From a virus: 22,170 nucleotides of DNA. Below the pieces are notes generated by a model that was given only the letters and a program-made list of their open reading frames with translations, did no database searches and was not told the DNA's origin. The position numbers and the translations under genes are program-made. Positions 12,498 to 18,997 of the stretch are shown here, in pieces. The DNA lies in IMG/VR virus record IMGVR_UViG_3300048065_000794, positions 1-22,170 of that record; one strand, 5' to 3'. How positions within the stretch are numbered: the stretch's first letter is position 1; the number at the start of each line of letters is the position of its first letter.

Positions 12498-13481
12498 ATG
12501 GAAGAGAACGAAAATATAAAAAATCCAGAAGTCGAATTAGACACTGATGGAGTAAAAGAACAAACACTTCAAGTTGAAGAAAAACAAGTTGAAGTTTCAG
12601 AAACTGATTTACCAAAAGAAGAAGTTGATTTAGGTTATACAGAACCTAAACCTGAAGGCATTGAAGGTATTAAAGTTGAAACAGTAAAAGAAGAAACTAA
12701 ACCAGAAATAAAAGAAGATAGTCTTTCTGATGTTTCTGAAAAAGTTAAAAGAAGAATAGATAAGTTAACTTTTAAAATTAGAGAATCTGAACGAAGAGAA
12801 AAAGCTGCTTTAGATTATGCAAAAGGTTTAAAAAATCAACTTGACGATACTAAAACTAGATTTTCAAAAACTAGTAAAAGTTATATAGAACAATTTTCTG
12901 CTAGAGTCGTAGCTGAACAAGAAGATGCTAAAAAAGCTTTGAGAGATGCTATTGCAGATCAAGATGCTGATAAAATAGCTGATGCAAATTCTAGAATAGC
13001 AACATTGGCTGTAGAAGCAGAAAAAGTTAAGATGACTCAAGCTGAAGAAGATGCTAAAGAAGAAAGAGCTAAGGCTGAAGTTAAAGTAGAACAACCAATA
13101 CAACAAGCACCTCAAGCAAATGCTGCAACACCTTCGTACAAAGCCAAAGGATGGGCTGAAAAAAACGAATGGTTCGGTAGCGATAAAATCATGACAAGTG
13201 CAGCGTTTCAAGCCCATAATGATCTTGTAGAGCAGGGGTTTGACGCAGAGAGTGATGAGTATTATAATGAAATTGATAAAGTTATGAAGGATAATTTTCC
13301 TCATAGATTTAGTCAACCACAGGAGCAAAAGAAACCCGTCCAAACTGTTGCTTCTGCACAAAGAAATCAAACCGGACGCCGATCAGTGAAACTCACCAAG
13401 TCACAAATAGTTATCGCTAAAAAACTAGGGGTGCCACTAGAGGAATACGCAAAATACGTGAAGGAGAATGCAAATGGATAA
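12498..13481 (+). CDS. Capsid scaffolding protein
   Basis: 327 aa, very acidic and Lys/Glu-rich, with long coiled coils (about 75-195), a Gln/Ala/Pro linker, a Gly-Trp-Ala-Glu-Lys-Asn segment and a conserved basic C-terminal helix (Val-Lys-Leu-Thr-x-x-Gln...Leu-Gly-Val-Pro-x-x-x-Tyr-Ala). This matches phage scaffolds, whose C-terminus binds the capsid protein and which leave or are cut after prohead assembly. No protease domain is seen. AGGAG lies 7 nt before ATG. Position between Cpn10 and the capsid genes agrees. Confidence 0.85.
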   Translation: MEENENIKNPEVELDTDGVKEQTLQVEEKQVEVSETDLPKEEVDLGYTEPKPEGIEGIKVETVKEETKPEIKEDSLSDVSEKVKRRIDKLTFKIRESERREKAALDYAKGLKNQLDDTKTRFSKTSKSYIEQFSARVVAEQEDAKKALRDAIADQDADKIADANSRIATLAVEAEKVKMTQAEEDAKEERAKAEVKVEQPIQQAPQANAATPSYKAKGWAEKNEWFGSDKIMTSAAFQAHNDLVEQGFDAESDEYYNEIDKVMKDNFPHRFSQPQEQKKPVQTVASAQRNQTGRRSVKLTKSQIVIAKKLGVPLEEYAKYVKENANG

Positions 13482-13944
13482 TATCAAAAGAACCTCACGC
13501 CAGTCAGAGACTAGGCAAGAAGAAAAAAAACCTAGCGCTTGGGCTCCACCATCGAGTTTAGACGCACCACCCGCACCACAGGGCTATGCCCATCGTTGGA
13601 TACGAACGAGCGTGGCTGGGTTTGAGGATACAGCTAATGTAACCAAAAAACTTAGAGAAGGTTGGGAATTTGTAAGAGCAGAAGAAATTAAAAATTCTCC
13701 TGACATACACAAATATCCAATTTTAAATCAGGGACAGTATCAAGGGTGTATAGGAATCGGTGGCCTTGTGTTGGCAAGGATACCTGAAGAGATATTAAAA
13801 AGCCGTGCTGAGTACTTTGATAAAATTACTCAAGATCAAATTCAAGCGGTGGATAATGATCTAATGAAGGAACAACGACCTGAGATGCCAATCAATATTG
13901 ATAGGCAATCTAGAGTTACCTTTGGTGGTAGTCGAAAAAAATAG
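13474..13944 (+). CDS. Conserved head-region protein, 156 aa
   Basis: The central part has Gly-Tyr-x-His-Arg-Trp-Ile-Arg, a Leu-Arg-Glu-Gly-Trp-Glu-Phe-Val-Arg segment, Gly-Ile-Gly-Gly-Leu-Val-Leu-Ala-Arg-Ile-Pro-Glu-Glu and a Gln-Ser-Arg-Val-Thr-Phe-Gly-Gly end. I recognise this as a protein that commonly precedes the capsid gene in marine podoviruses; its exact role is not known. I start at ATG 13474 rather than 13468 because AAGGAG is too close to 13468. It overlaps scaffold by 8 nt. Confidence 0.85.
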   Translation: MDNIKRTSRQSETRQEEKKPSAWAPPSSLDAPPAPQGYAHRWIRTSVAGFEDTANVTKKLREGWEFVRAEEIKNSPDIHKYPILNQGQYQGCIGIGGLVLARIPEEILKSRAEYFDKITQDQIQAVDNDLMKEQRPEMPINIDRQSRVTFGGSRKK

Positions 13945-13992
13945 TTTTTTTGCATTACCTACCGAGTTAGCTTGGAGTTAAACTAAACTAAA

Positions 13993-13998
13993 TATAAA
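13993..13998 (+). promoter_or_regulatory. Possible -10 element before the decoration/capsid genes
   Basis: TATAAA sits 16 nt before ATG 14014 in a 69-nt gap. The best -35 (TTGGAG, 13972-13977) is weak. The gap suggests a separate promoter for the two abundant capsid proteins, but the sequence support is slight. Confidence 0.25.
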
Positions 13999-14013
13999 AC
14001 GGAGAAAACAACT

Positions 14014-14598
14014 ATGGCAAATCAACTAGAAAAGTTCGGTCTAAGACCGCACAGAAAACTAGACGGTACACCATTAGTAGGTGCTCAGAACAGATATACT
14101 ATTAAGCCAAATTATGGCACTGCGATATTCCAAGGCGACTTGGTTGTTCCTGTTTCTACAGGAAATATCGAAAGACATACTGGTAATACTAGTTACGCTG
14201 TTGTGGGTGTTTTTAACGGAGTTTTTTATAACGATCCAACTACTCAAAAGCCAACGTACAAAAATTACTACCCTGGTGGAATTACACCAACTCAAGGCGA
14301 TATTACTGCCTTTGTTGTTGACGATCCAGACGCAGTATTTTTAATGGACGCTGATGCGGCTTTTACAAGAGCGGATCTGTTTAAAAATTACTCTGCATCT
14401 ACTGCAGGTGGTGTTACACAAACAGGAATATCAAGCGTACAATTAGACGTAAGTGCTTCAGGCACTGCTGCTACTTTTGCGGTACAAGCAATCGATATAT
14501 CACAGGATCCAGATAATTCGGATACTACTACATCGAATGCTAACATTCTTGTTAGAATCAACAACCACTTCTTTAGAAGTGGAACAGGTATAGCGTAA
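14014..14598 (+). CDS. Probable head decoration / capsid-associated protein
   Basis: 194 aa. Phe-Gly-Leu-Arg-Pro-x-Arg-Lys-Leu-Asp-Gly near the start, Val-Val-Gly-Val-Phe, and Val-Asp-Asp-Pro-Asp-Ala-Val-Phe followed by a beta-rich Thr/Ser second half. This layout is a conserved companion of the capsid gene in marine phages and fits a beta-rich decoration protein, though no function is proved. GGAG lies about 9 nt before ATG. The capsid gene follows after 15 nt. Confidence 0.8.
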   Translation: MANQLEKFGLRPHRKLDGTPLVGAQNRYTIKPNYGTAIFQGDLVVPVSTGNIERHTGNTSYAVVGVFNGVFYNDPTTQKPTYKNYYPGGITPTQGDITAFVVDDPDAVFLMDADAAFTRADLFKNYSASTAGGVTQTGISSVQLDVSASGTAATFAVQAIDISQDPDNSDTTTSNANILVRINNHFFRSGTGIA

Positions 14599-14613
14599 TA
14601 AAGGAGAATAACT

Positions 14614-15534
14614 ATGGCAATATCACGAGCACAGCTAGTTAAAGAACTAGAGCCAGGTTTGAATGCTTTATTCGGCCTGGAATATAACAGATATGAAAAT
14701 CAACATGCGGAGATTTTCCCGTCTGAAACATCTGACAGAGCTTTTGAAGAAGAAGTAATGTTAAGCGGTTTCGCTTCAGCACCAGTTAAACAAGAAGGTG
14801 CGGGAGTAGTGTTTGATCAAGCAGGTGAAACTTTCACAGCAAGATACTCACACGAAACAGTCGCTTTAGCATTCTCTATTACTGAGGAAGCAATCGAAGA
14901 CAACCTGTACGACAGATTAGCTGCAAGATACACAAGAGCTCTTGCAAGATCTATGTCGAACACTAAGCAAGTTAAAGCAGCGTCTGTGTTAAACAATGCA
15001 CAGAAGACATCTGGATTTAACGGTGGAGATGGCGTTTCATTAATTAACGCAAGTCACCCGTTAGCAACAGGTGGTACGTTCTCAAACGTATTAGCAACTG
15101 CTGCCGACCTTAACGAAACTTCACTTGAGCAGTCGTTAATCGATATTTCATCTTTTGTAGATGAAAGAGGATTAAAAATTGCTTCTCAAGGTAGAAAAAT
15201 GGTAATTCCAAAAGAATTACAATTTACTGCTGAGAGAATCATGAAGTCTCCTCAAAGAGTCGGAACTGCTGATAACGATATCAACGCAATCGCTAACATG
15301 GGAATGGTTCCAGAAGGTTATGTAGTTAATAACTTCTTAACTGATACGGATGCTTTCTTCTTGTTAACTGATGCACCTAACGGTTTTAAACACTTCATTA
15401 GAAGTCCAATTAAAACTGCTATGGAAGGTGATTTCGATACAGGAAACGTTAGATTTAAAGCTAGAGAAAGATACTCTTTTGGATTTTCTGATCCAAGATG
15501 TGTCTTTGGTAATGGAAAATTACCTACTAGTTAA
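14614..15534 (+). CDS. Major capsid protein (Mu gpT / HK97-fold type)
   Basis: 306 aa. It has Arg-Ala-x-Leu-Val-x-Glu-Leu-x-Pro-Gly-Leu near the N-terminus, an acidic E-loop region, Ser-Ile-Thr-Glu-Glu-Ala-Ile-Glu-Asp-Asn-Leu-Tyr (near 88-99), Asn-Ala-Ser-His-Pro-Leu-Ala, and a C-terminal Phe-Lys-Ala-Arg-Glu-Arg-Tyr-Ser-Phe-Gly-Phe-Ser-Asp-Pro. This pattern matches Mu-like major head subunits, which take the HK97 fold and form the icosahedral shell. Length is normal. AAGGAG lies about 8 nt before ATG. A strong intrinsic terminator follows, as expected for an abundant product. Confidence 0.92.
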   Translation: MAISRAQLVKELEPGLNALFGLEYNRYENQHAEIFPSETSDRAFEEEVMLSGFASAPVKQEGAGVVFDQAGETFTARYSHETVALAFSITEEAIEDNLYDRLAARYTRALARSMSNTKQVKAASVLNNAQKTSGFNGGDGVSLINASHPLATGGTFSNVLATAADLNETSLEQSLIDISSFVDERGLKIASQGRKMVIPKELQFTAERIMKSPQRVGTADNDINAIANMGMVPEGYVVNNFLTDTDAFFLLTDAPNGFKHFIRSPIKTAMEGDFDTGNVRFKARERYSFGFSDPRCVFGNGKLPTS

Positions 15535-15567
15535 TAGTCAAACTATTTAACCGTAAAAGGTTACTTT

Positions 15568-15599
15568 AAAGGGGCGGTGTTCACATCGCCCCTTTTTTT
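15568..15599 (+). terminator. Intrinsic terminator after the capsid gene
   Basis: GGGGCGGTG (15571-15579) and CATCGCCCC (15584-15592) pair over 9 bp with one G-U, extended by AAA/TTT, around a 4-nt loop, and are followed by seven Ts. This is a clear rho-independent terminator, the only one of textbook quality in the window. Confidence 0.93.
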
Positions 15600-15602
15600 A
15601 TG

Positions 15603-15697
15603 TATAATATAAACACTAGATAATATAATTTTGTAGACTGACTAGTCAGACGGTATAGAGACTACATAATTTAACCGCTATACAGGAGAAAACTATT
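15603..15697 (+). promoter_or_regulatory. Promoter and operator-like region before the 173-aa gene
   Basis: Two perfect TATAAT boxes lie at 15603-15608 (preceded directly by TG) and 15624-15629; no good -35 is seen for either. A perfect 12-bp palindrome CTGACTAGTCAG is at 15638-15649. GTATAG (15653-15658) and CTATAC (about 15681) could pair in the leader before the CAGGAG ribosome site. The terminator just upstream makes a new promoter here plausible. Confidence 0.5.
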
Positions 15698-16219
15698 ATG
15701 GCAAACACAACTTTTTCAGGACCAGTCATTTCTAAAAATGGCTTTATAGGTTCTGGACCAGGATCAACTGTAGCACTAACAGCTAACACTTCGTTAACTG
15801 TAAATGCTCATGCAGGAAGAATCCTTTTAACACAAGATGCAGACGGTATTTTTACTTTACCTTCAATCGTTGCAACAGCTGATTCAGCAATAGCAGGACC
15901 AGGAAGTGATTTAAATAATGCAAACAACATTGGTGCAACTTTTACTTTTTATGTAGATACAACTGCAACTGATGTTCAAATCGTAACTGATGGAACTGAT
16001 AAGTTCACAGGTGCAGCTATGGTAGCTGTAAATGATGGAGCTAAAAAAGCTTTCTTTCCAGGAGCATCTAATGATGTTCTTTCTATGAACGGAACAACTT
16101 CAGGTGGGATCATTGGATCTATAGTTACAGTTACTGCTATCGAAGCAGCTAACTACTTAGTCCACAACACATTATTGTTGGGATCAGGAACTATCGTTAC
16201 ACCGTTTAGCGACACGTAA
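15698..16219 (+). CDS. Beta-rich virion structural protein, 173 aa
   Basis: Begins Ala-Asn-Thr-Thr-Phe-Ser-Gly-Pro-Val, a start I associate with conserved marine phage structural proteins. The rest is Thr/Ser/Gly/Ala-rich alternating beta sequence with no membrane segment. Probably an exposed capsid or tail component. It has its own promoter region and a good AGGAG. A perfect UUCG hairpin follows its stop. Confidence 0.8.
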   Translation: MANTTFSGPVISKNGFIGSGPGSTVALTANTSLTVNAHAGRILLTQDADGIFTLPSIVATADSAIAGPGSDLNNANNIGATFTFYVDTTATDVQIVTDGTDKFTGAAMVAVNDGAKKAFFPGASNDVLSMNGTTSGGIIGSIVTVTAIEAANYLVHNTLLLGSGTIVTPFSDT

Positions 16220-16229
16220 TAATAAACTA

Positions 16230-16249
16230 GTGGCTCCTTCGGGAGCCAC
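16230..16249 (+). other. UUCG-capped hairpin between structural genes
   Basis: GTGGCTCC and GGAGCCAC pair perfectly over 8 bp around TTCG, forming the very stable C(UUCG)G tetraloop. The bases after it (GAATTAAAGG) hold no T tract, so complete termination is unlikely. It is well placed to protect the upstream mRNA end or to cause partial termination before the next gene. Confidence 0.7.
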
Positions 16250-16267
16250 GAATTAAAGGAGAAAATT

Positions 16268-16558
16268 ATGTCAGGTGGAGGAAGTTTTACATCAGATCAG
16301 TCGGTAGCACATGCTACAAGTACAGTACAAATGGTTCCTACAACTAAAAGAGCTAGAGTTACTTCTATTCAAGGGAAAGGAAATGCAAGTGGTTCTATCA
16401 TTTTAAGAACAGGTGGAGCAACAGGTACTGTTATTGCTACATATTTATTTGGAACTGAAGGATTATCTGAATATGTACCAGGTTCTGGAATTTTATTTGT
16501 AGAAGGTGTTCATGCAACTATTGCAGGAACTGTTGGAGTAACTATTACATTTACGTAA
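16268..16558 (+). CDS. Small Gly/Thr-rich structural-type protein, 96 aa
   Basis: Beta-rich, no charged clusters, with an Arg-Ala-Arg-Val-Thr-Ser-Ile-Gln strand, Gly-Ser-Ile-Ile-Leu-Arg-Thr-Gly-Gly in the middle and an alternating Val-Thr-Ile-Thr end. It looks like a small virion protein; exact role unknown. AAAGGAG lies 7-8 nt before ATG. The next gene starts one base after its stop. Confidence 0.8.
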   Translation: MSGGGSFTSDQSVAHATSTVQMVPTTKRARVTSIQGKGNASGSIILRTGGATGTVIATYLFGTEGLSEYVPGSGILFVEGVHATIAGTVGVTITFT

Positions 16559-16559
16559 G

Positions 16560-16880
16560 ATGGATTATTACGCTGATTTAGGATTAGAGATAGAATCTTT
16601 TGCGAAAGGTGGTATGCCTTCTCGTAATAAAAAAAATTATCGTAGTACTAAATCAGGTGCAGGAATGACTAGGGCCGGTGTCAAGGCTTATAGAAAACTT
16701 AATCCTGGATCTAAGTTAAAAACAGCTGTAACAGGAAAAGTTAAAAAAGGAAGTAAGGCTTCTAAAAGAAGAAGTTCTTATTGTGCAAGAAGCGCAGGCC
16801 AAATGAAAATGCATAATGTCAATTGTAGCAAAACTCCGGAGAAGAGAATATGTGCGGCAAGAAGACGTTGGAAGTGTTAG
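16560..16880 (+). CDS. Basic Cys-containing conserved phage protein (DUF6321-like)
   Basis: 106 aa. After a short acidic start the protein is strongly basic. It has Ala-Tyr-Arg-Lys-Leu-Asn-Pro-Gly-Ser-Lys-Leu-Lys-Thr-Ala-Val-Thr-Gly, then Lys-Arg-Arg-Ser-Ser-Tyr-Cys-Ala-Arg-Ser, and ends Arg-Arg-Arg-Trp-Lys-Cys. This matches a phage family that I believe is DUF6321 (unverified), with the Phe/Tyr-Cys-Ala-Arg motif. The function is unknown; charge suggests nucleic-acid binding. The next gene starts within its 3' end. Confidence 0.8.
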   Translation: MDYYADLGLEIESFAKGGMPSRNKKNYRSTKSGAGMTRAGVKAYRKLNPGSKLKTAVTGKVKKGSKASKRRSSYCARSAGQMKMHNVNCSKTPEKRICAARRRWKC

Positions 16881-17086
16881 AAAAATCATACTGGTTATTT
16901 CTAGATATAATAGTCTATGCTATACTTTGGCTGTTATTTTTTTTATTAGTATTAGGAGTTTTTATAAGAACAATGATTGATCGTTTTATATATGCATTTT
17001 GTGGTATAATGGATAATGCAACTTCTTGGATAGATAAGTTGTTTGCACCAAGATGTAAATGTAAAAAAAATAAACAAGGGAGATAA
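16850..17086 (+). CDS. Single-pass membrane protein, 78 aa
   Basis: A long hydrophobic segment at about residues 14-38 (Trp-Leu-Phe-Leu and on), a second mildly hydrophobic stretch, and a basic Cys-Lys-Cys-Lys-Lys tail. GGAG lies about 8 nt before ATG 16850; it overlaps the previous gene by 31 nt. It is first in a run of small membrane genes leading to the M15 peptidase, so a holin or antiholin role is plausible but not shown. Confidence 0.75.
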   Translation: MCGKKTLEVLEKSYWLFLDIIVYAILWLLFFLLVLGVFIRTMIDRFIYAFCGIMDNATSWIDKLFAPRCKCKKNKQGR

Positions 17087-17088
17087 AT

Positions 17089-17190
17089 ATGATAGATAAA
17101 ATCAAAAACAAAGCTATGCATTACTGGTCAGACCACAAGGTTGAATGTCTTGTAGTTGCAGTTTTAATTGCAGTAATAGTTATTAAATAA
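17089..17190 (+). CDS. Tiny membrane protein, 33 aa
   Basis: A basic N-terminal half (Lys-Ile-Lys-Asn-Lys, His-Tyr-Trp) and a C-terminal membrane segment of Val, Leu, Ala and Ile ending in Lys. AAGGGAG is 6-7 nt before ATG, which follows the previous stop by 2 nt. Size and topology are those of small phage membrane regulators such as antiholins; function not known. Confidence 0.6.
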   Translation: MIDKIKNKAMHYWSDHKVECLVVAVLIAVIVIK

Positions 17191-17219
17191 TTTTTAGTTA
17201 TTTTATGGAGTGCGCTAAG

Positions 17220-17297
17220 ATGGATTACAGATTTACAGCATTGCTTATAATAATGTTAGTTCTCTTAGCTCTCTTCGGAGGACCACATGTCCAATAA
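17220..17297 (+). CDS. Tiny membrane protein, 25 aa
   Basis: GGAG at 17207-17210 supports ATG 17220 over ATG 17205. Nearly the whole chain is one membrane segment, ending Gly-Gly-Pro-His-Val-Gln. Its 3' end overlaps the next gene by 11 nt and contains that gene's GGAGG site, so translation of the two is probably coupled. Confidence 0.5.
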   Translation: MDYRFTALLIIMLVLLALFGGPHVQ

Positions 17298-17667
17298 ACC
17301 ATTAAACATCGGAGAAGAGGCAAGAGTGCAAATGCCGATGAAAACGGTAGCTAGCCTTATAATTTTAGTTGCAATGGGTGTATTTGCATACACAGAGCTT
17401 ACGGCAAGATTAGTATCTCTGGAAACATCACGTGAGTTGTTTGAAAATGATTTATTAAAGAAATCCGAACAAGTGCCCACGGACCAGGAACAACATTTTT
17501 TAATTGAGGATTTGTACAAGTCCGTCGAGAAAATGGAAGAGACTCAAGAGATGAACATGACTAACAAAGTCAACATAGAATTTTTAAGAGAACAGTTAGA
17601 CAAAGCATTAGTTGATATAGAAGATTTAAAAGATAAGGTCAGAGCAAATGGTAATGGAGCCCACTAA
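17287..17667 (+). CDS. Membrane-anchored coiled-coil protein, 126 aa
   Basis: A short cytoplasmic stretch with Glu-Ala-Arg-Val-Gln-Met-Pro, one membrane segment at 19-36, then a long charged coiled coil (about 42-122). This fits a conserved protein of marine phage lysis regions. The topology (N-terminal anchor, periplasmic helix) is like an i-spanin, which links the inner membrane to the outer membrane partner at lysis. GGAGG lies 5-6 nt before ATG. Confidence 0.8.
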   Translation: MSNKPLNIGEEARVQMPMKTVASLIILVAMGVFAYTELTARLVSLETSRELFENDLLKKSEQVPTDQEQHFLIEDLYKSVEKMEETQEMNMTNKVNIEFLREQLDKALVDIEDLKDKVRANGNGAH

Positions 17668-17882
17668 TGACAGAGTTAGTTATTGCCCTTCTTATGATTG
17701 TTAACGGAGAGATAAAAGAACACAGAATACAAGAGTCTATGTCTCAATGTTTAAAAGGCAAACGTGTCGCAATGCGAACGAATAAAAATAATAATATTCA
17801 GTACCAGTGCCTAAAGTCGATGGCCGAGCTCGAGTCAAATATTGATGGGTCAAAATCCATAAAAAAATTAATTTTAAAATAG
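17667..17882 (+). CDS. Small conserved lysis-region protein, 71 aa
   Basis: A hydrophobic N-terminal stretch (residues 3-12) that could be a weak signal or anchor, then Glu-x-Arg-Ile-Gln-Glu-Ser-Met-Ser-Gln-Cys-Leu-Lys-Gly-Lys-Arg and a second Cys in Tyr-Gln-Cys. The two Cys could form a disulfide outside the cytoplasm. The pattern is one I know from marine phages, without assigned function. It overlaps the preceding gene as TAATG, so an o-spanin-like partner is a possibility; I see no lipobox. Confidence 0.75.
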   Translation: MTELVIALLMIVNGEIKEHRIQESMSQCLKGKRVAMRTNKNNNIQYQCLKSMAELESNIDGSKSIKKLILK

Positions 17883-17890
17883 GAGTATCT

Positions 17891-18367
17891 ATGAATTTAA
17901 GTCGTAACTTCACTCTATTAGAGCTTATCAAATCAGATACAGCTGTTCGTAAAGGCATTAATAATAATCCAAATGCAGGTCAAATAGAAAAATTAAAAGA
18001 TCTGTGTGAAAATATATTGCAACCGGTACGAGATCATTTCGGAAGAGTCAAAGTAACTAGTGGATTTCGTAGTGAAGATTTATGTCTAGCTATTGGTAGC
18101 TCTAGAAATTCACAGCATGCAAAAGCTGAGGCCTGTGATTTCGAATGTGTAGGAGTTGATAATGCTGAGGTAGCTGATTGGGTTAAAAAGAACCTTGAAA
18201 CAGATCAATTGATCCTCGAGTACTATACGCCTGGCGAACCTAACTCGGGGTGGATCCACGCAAGTTGGATTCCTGAAAATAGAAGAGCACAGTATTTACT
18301 TGCCTATAGACAAGAAGGCAAAACTAAGTATAAGCCAATACTAGGTAAAGCAAAGGATATATTATAA
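17891..18367 (+). CDS. M15-type peptidase, probable endolysin
   Basis: 158 aa. Peptidase M15 (D-Ala-D-Ala carboxypeptidase or L-Ala-D-Glu endopeptidase type) signature: Thr-Ser-Gly-Phe-Arg-Ser at 56-61, Ser-Gln-His-x-x-x-x-Ala-Cys-Asp-Phe at 74-84 (zinc ligands His76 and Asp83) and Trp-Ile-His-Ala-Ser at 121-125 (zinc ligand His123), with Glu110 a possible catalytic residue. These enzymes cut peptidoglycan stem peptides. No signal peptide is seen, so export needs a holin; small membrane genes lie just upstream. AGGAG lies 6-7 nt before ATG. Confidence 0.9.
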   Translation: MNLSRNFTLLELIKSDTAVRKGINNNPNAGQIEKLKDLCENILQPVRDHFGRVKVTSGFRSEDLCLAIGSSRNSQHAKAEACDFECVGVDNAEVADWVKKNLETDQLILEYYTPGEPNSGWIHASWIPENRRAQYLLAYRQEGKTKYKPILGKAKDIL

Positions 18368-18507
18368 TGACAATAGGAAGATCACAGATATCTAAACAAA
18401 TAGACGGTAAATTAGGTGACCCAAAAAAGAAAAATAAAGAAAAAAAGAAATTTCAAGTTAAAAAATCCAATAAAAAAAATCCTCTCGCTAGGACATTTAC
18501 TGTTTAA
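18367..18507 (+). CDS. Small basic protein, 46 aa
   Basis: Starts with TAATG overlap on the peptidase stop. The product begins Thr-Ile-Gly-Arg-Ser-Gln-Ile, a start I associate with short marine phage proteins, followed by a dense Lys/Asn run. Function unknown. A promoter -35 (18496) lies within its 3' end. Confidence 0.65.
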   Translation: MTIGRSQISKQIDGKLGDPKKKNKEKKKFQVKKSNKKNPLARTFTV

Positions 18508-18541
18508 ACCAAAAGTGCTACAATCAAAGAAGTTGTACAAC
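18496..18541 (+). promoter_or_regulatory. Promoter with palindromic operator candidate
   Basis: TTTACT (18496-18501), 17-nt spacer, and TACAAT (18519-18524) preceded by TGC (extended -10). The -35 is the same as at 11213. GTTGTACAAC, a perfect 10-bp palindrome, lies at 18532-18541, right at the expected start of transcription. It probably drives 18597 and the tail genes beyond. Confidence 0.65.
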
Positions 18542-18596
18542 CGAAAAAAGGATAAGTACATAACTTACAAAGTGGCCACTAAAACGGAGGAATAAT

Positions 18597-18770
18597 ATGA
18601 AAAAATCAAAAGGACCATGTTGGTCAGGATATGAAATGATCGGTATGAAAAACAAAGGCGGAAAAAAAGTACCTAATTGTGTACCTGTCAAAAAAAGAAA
18701 ACACGGATCTTCTAAAGAAGGAGAAATCGTAACTTCTAAGTCTATGGATTATTACAAAGGGATGATCTAA
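18597..18770 (+). CDS. Small GPCxxGYE...VPNCVP protein, 57 aa
   Basis: Contains Gly-Pro-Cys-Trp-Ser-Gly-Tyr-Glu, then Gly-Met-Lys-Asn-Lys-Gly-Gly-Lys-Lys-Val-Pro-Asn-Cys-Val-Pro, a motif pair with two Cys (residues 8 and 28) that I recognise from short marine phage proteins of unknown role. Cys spacing could fit a metal site. GGAGG lies 7 nt before ATG. It ends Asp-Tyr-Tyr-Lys-Gly-Met-Ile, the codons of which supply the ribosome site for the next gene (TAATG). Confidence 0.8.
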   Translation: MKKSKGPCWSGYEMIGMKNKGGKKVPNCVPVKKRKHGSSKEGEIVTSKSMDYYKGMI

Positions 18771-18997
18771 TGTCTTCCTTAGCAAAAAAAGTTTTAAAAA
18801 ATAATCCACAGAAACACAAAAGGTTTGATGAACTTATGAAAGACATGGATCCTACCATGTCAATTGAATCTCAAACTAGTGAAGTTTTAAGAATGCTAAG
18901 AGAAGAGTCTAAGAGTAGTGCTGGTGTTATAGATTACAATACTGGTGGAGAAGTTAAAATAGAAAAAAACTATGATTACTATAAGGATATATTATAA
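18770..18997 (+). CDS. Hypothetical protein, 75 aa
   Basis: Not recognised. The basic helical start is followed by a Glu-Val-Leu-Arg-Met-Leu-Arg-Glu-Glu helix and a Gly-Gly-Glu-Val-Lys-Ile-Glu-Lys-Asn-Tyr-Asp-Tyr-Tyr-Lys-Asp-Ile-Leu end. The Lys-Ile-Glu-(Lys/Arg)-x-Tyr-x-Tyr-Tyr part matches the terminase C-terminus. TAATG overlaps on both sides couple it to its neighbours. Confidence 0.75.
   Translation: MSSLAKKVLKNNPQKHKRFDELMKDMDPTMSIESQTSEVLRMLREESKSSAGVIDYNTGGEVKIEKNYDYYKDIL

Noticed and set aside
12864-13370. Long minus-strand frame of 168 codons under the scaffold gene
   Set aside because: It is the shadow of a Lys/Glu-rich coiled-coil gene; the product is Phe/Ser/Ile-rich with no ribosome site.
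14081-14344. Overlapping + strand frame of 87 codons within the decoration gene
   Set aside because: It is an alternate-frame shadow without ribosome site inside a gene with a strong start.
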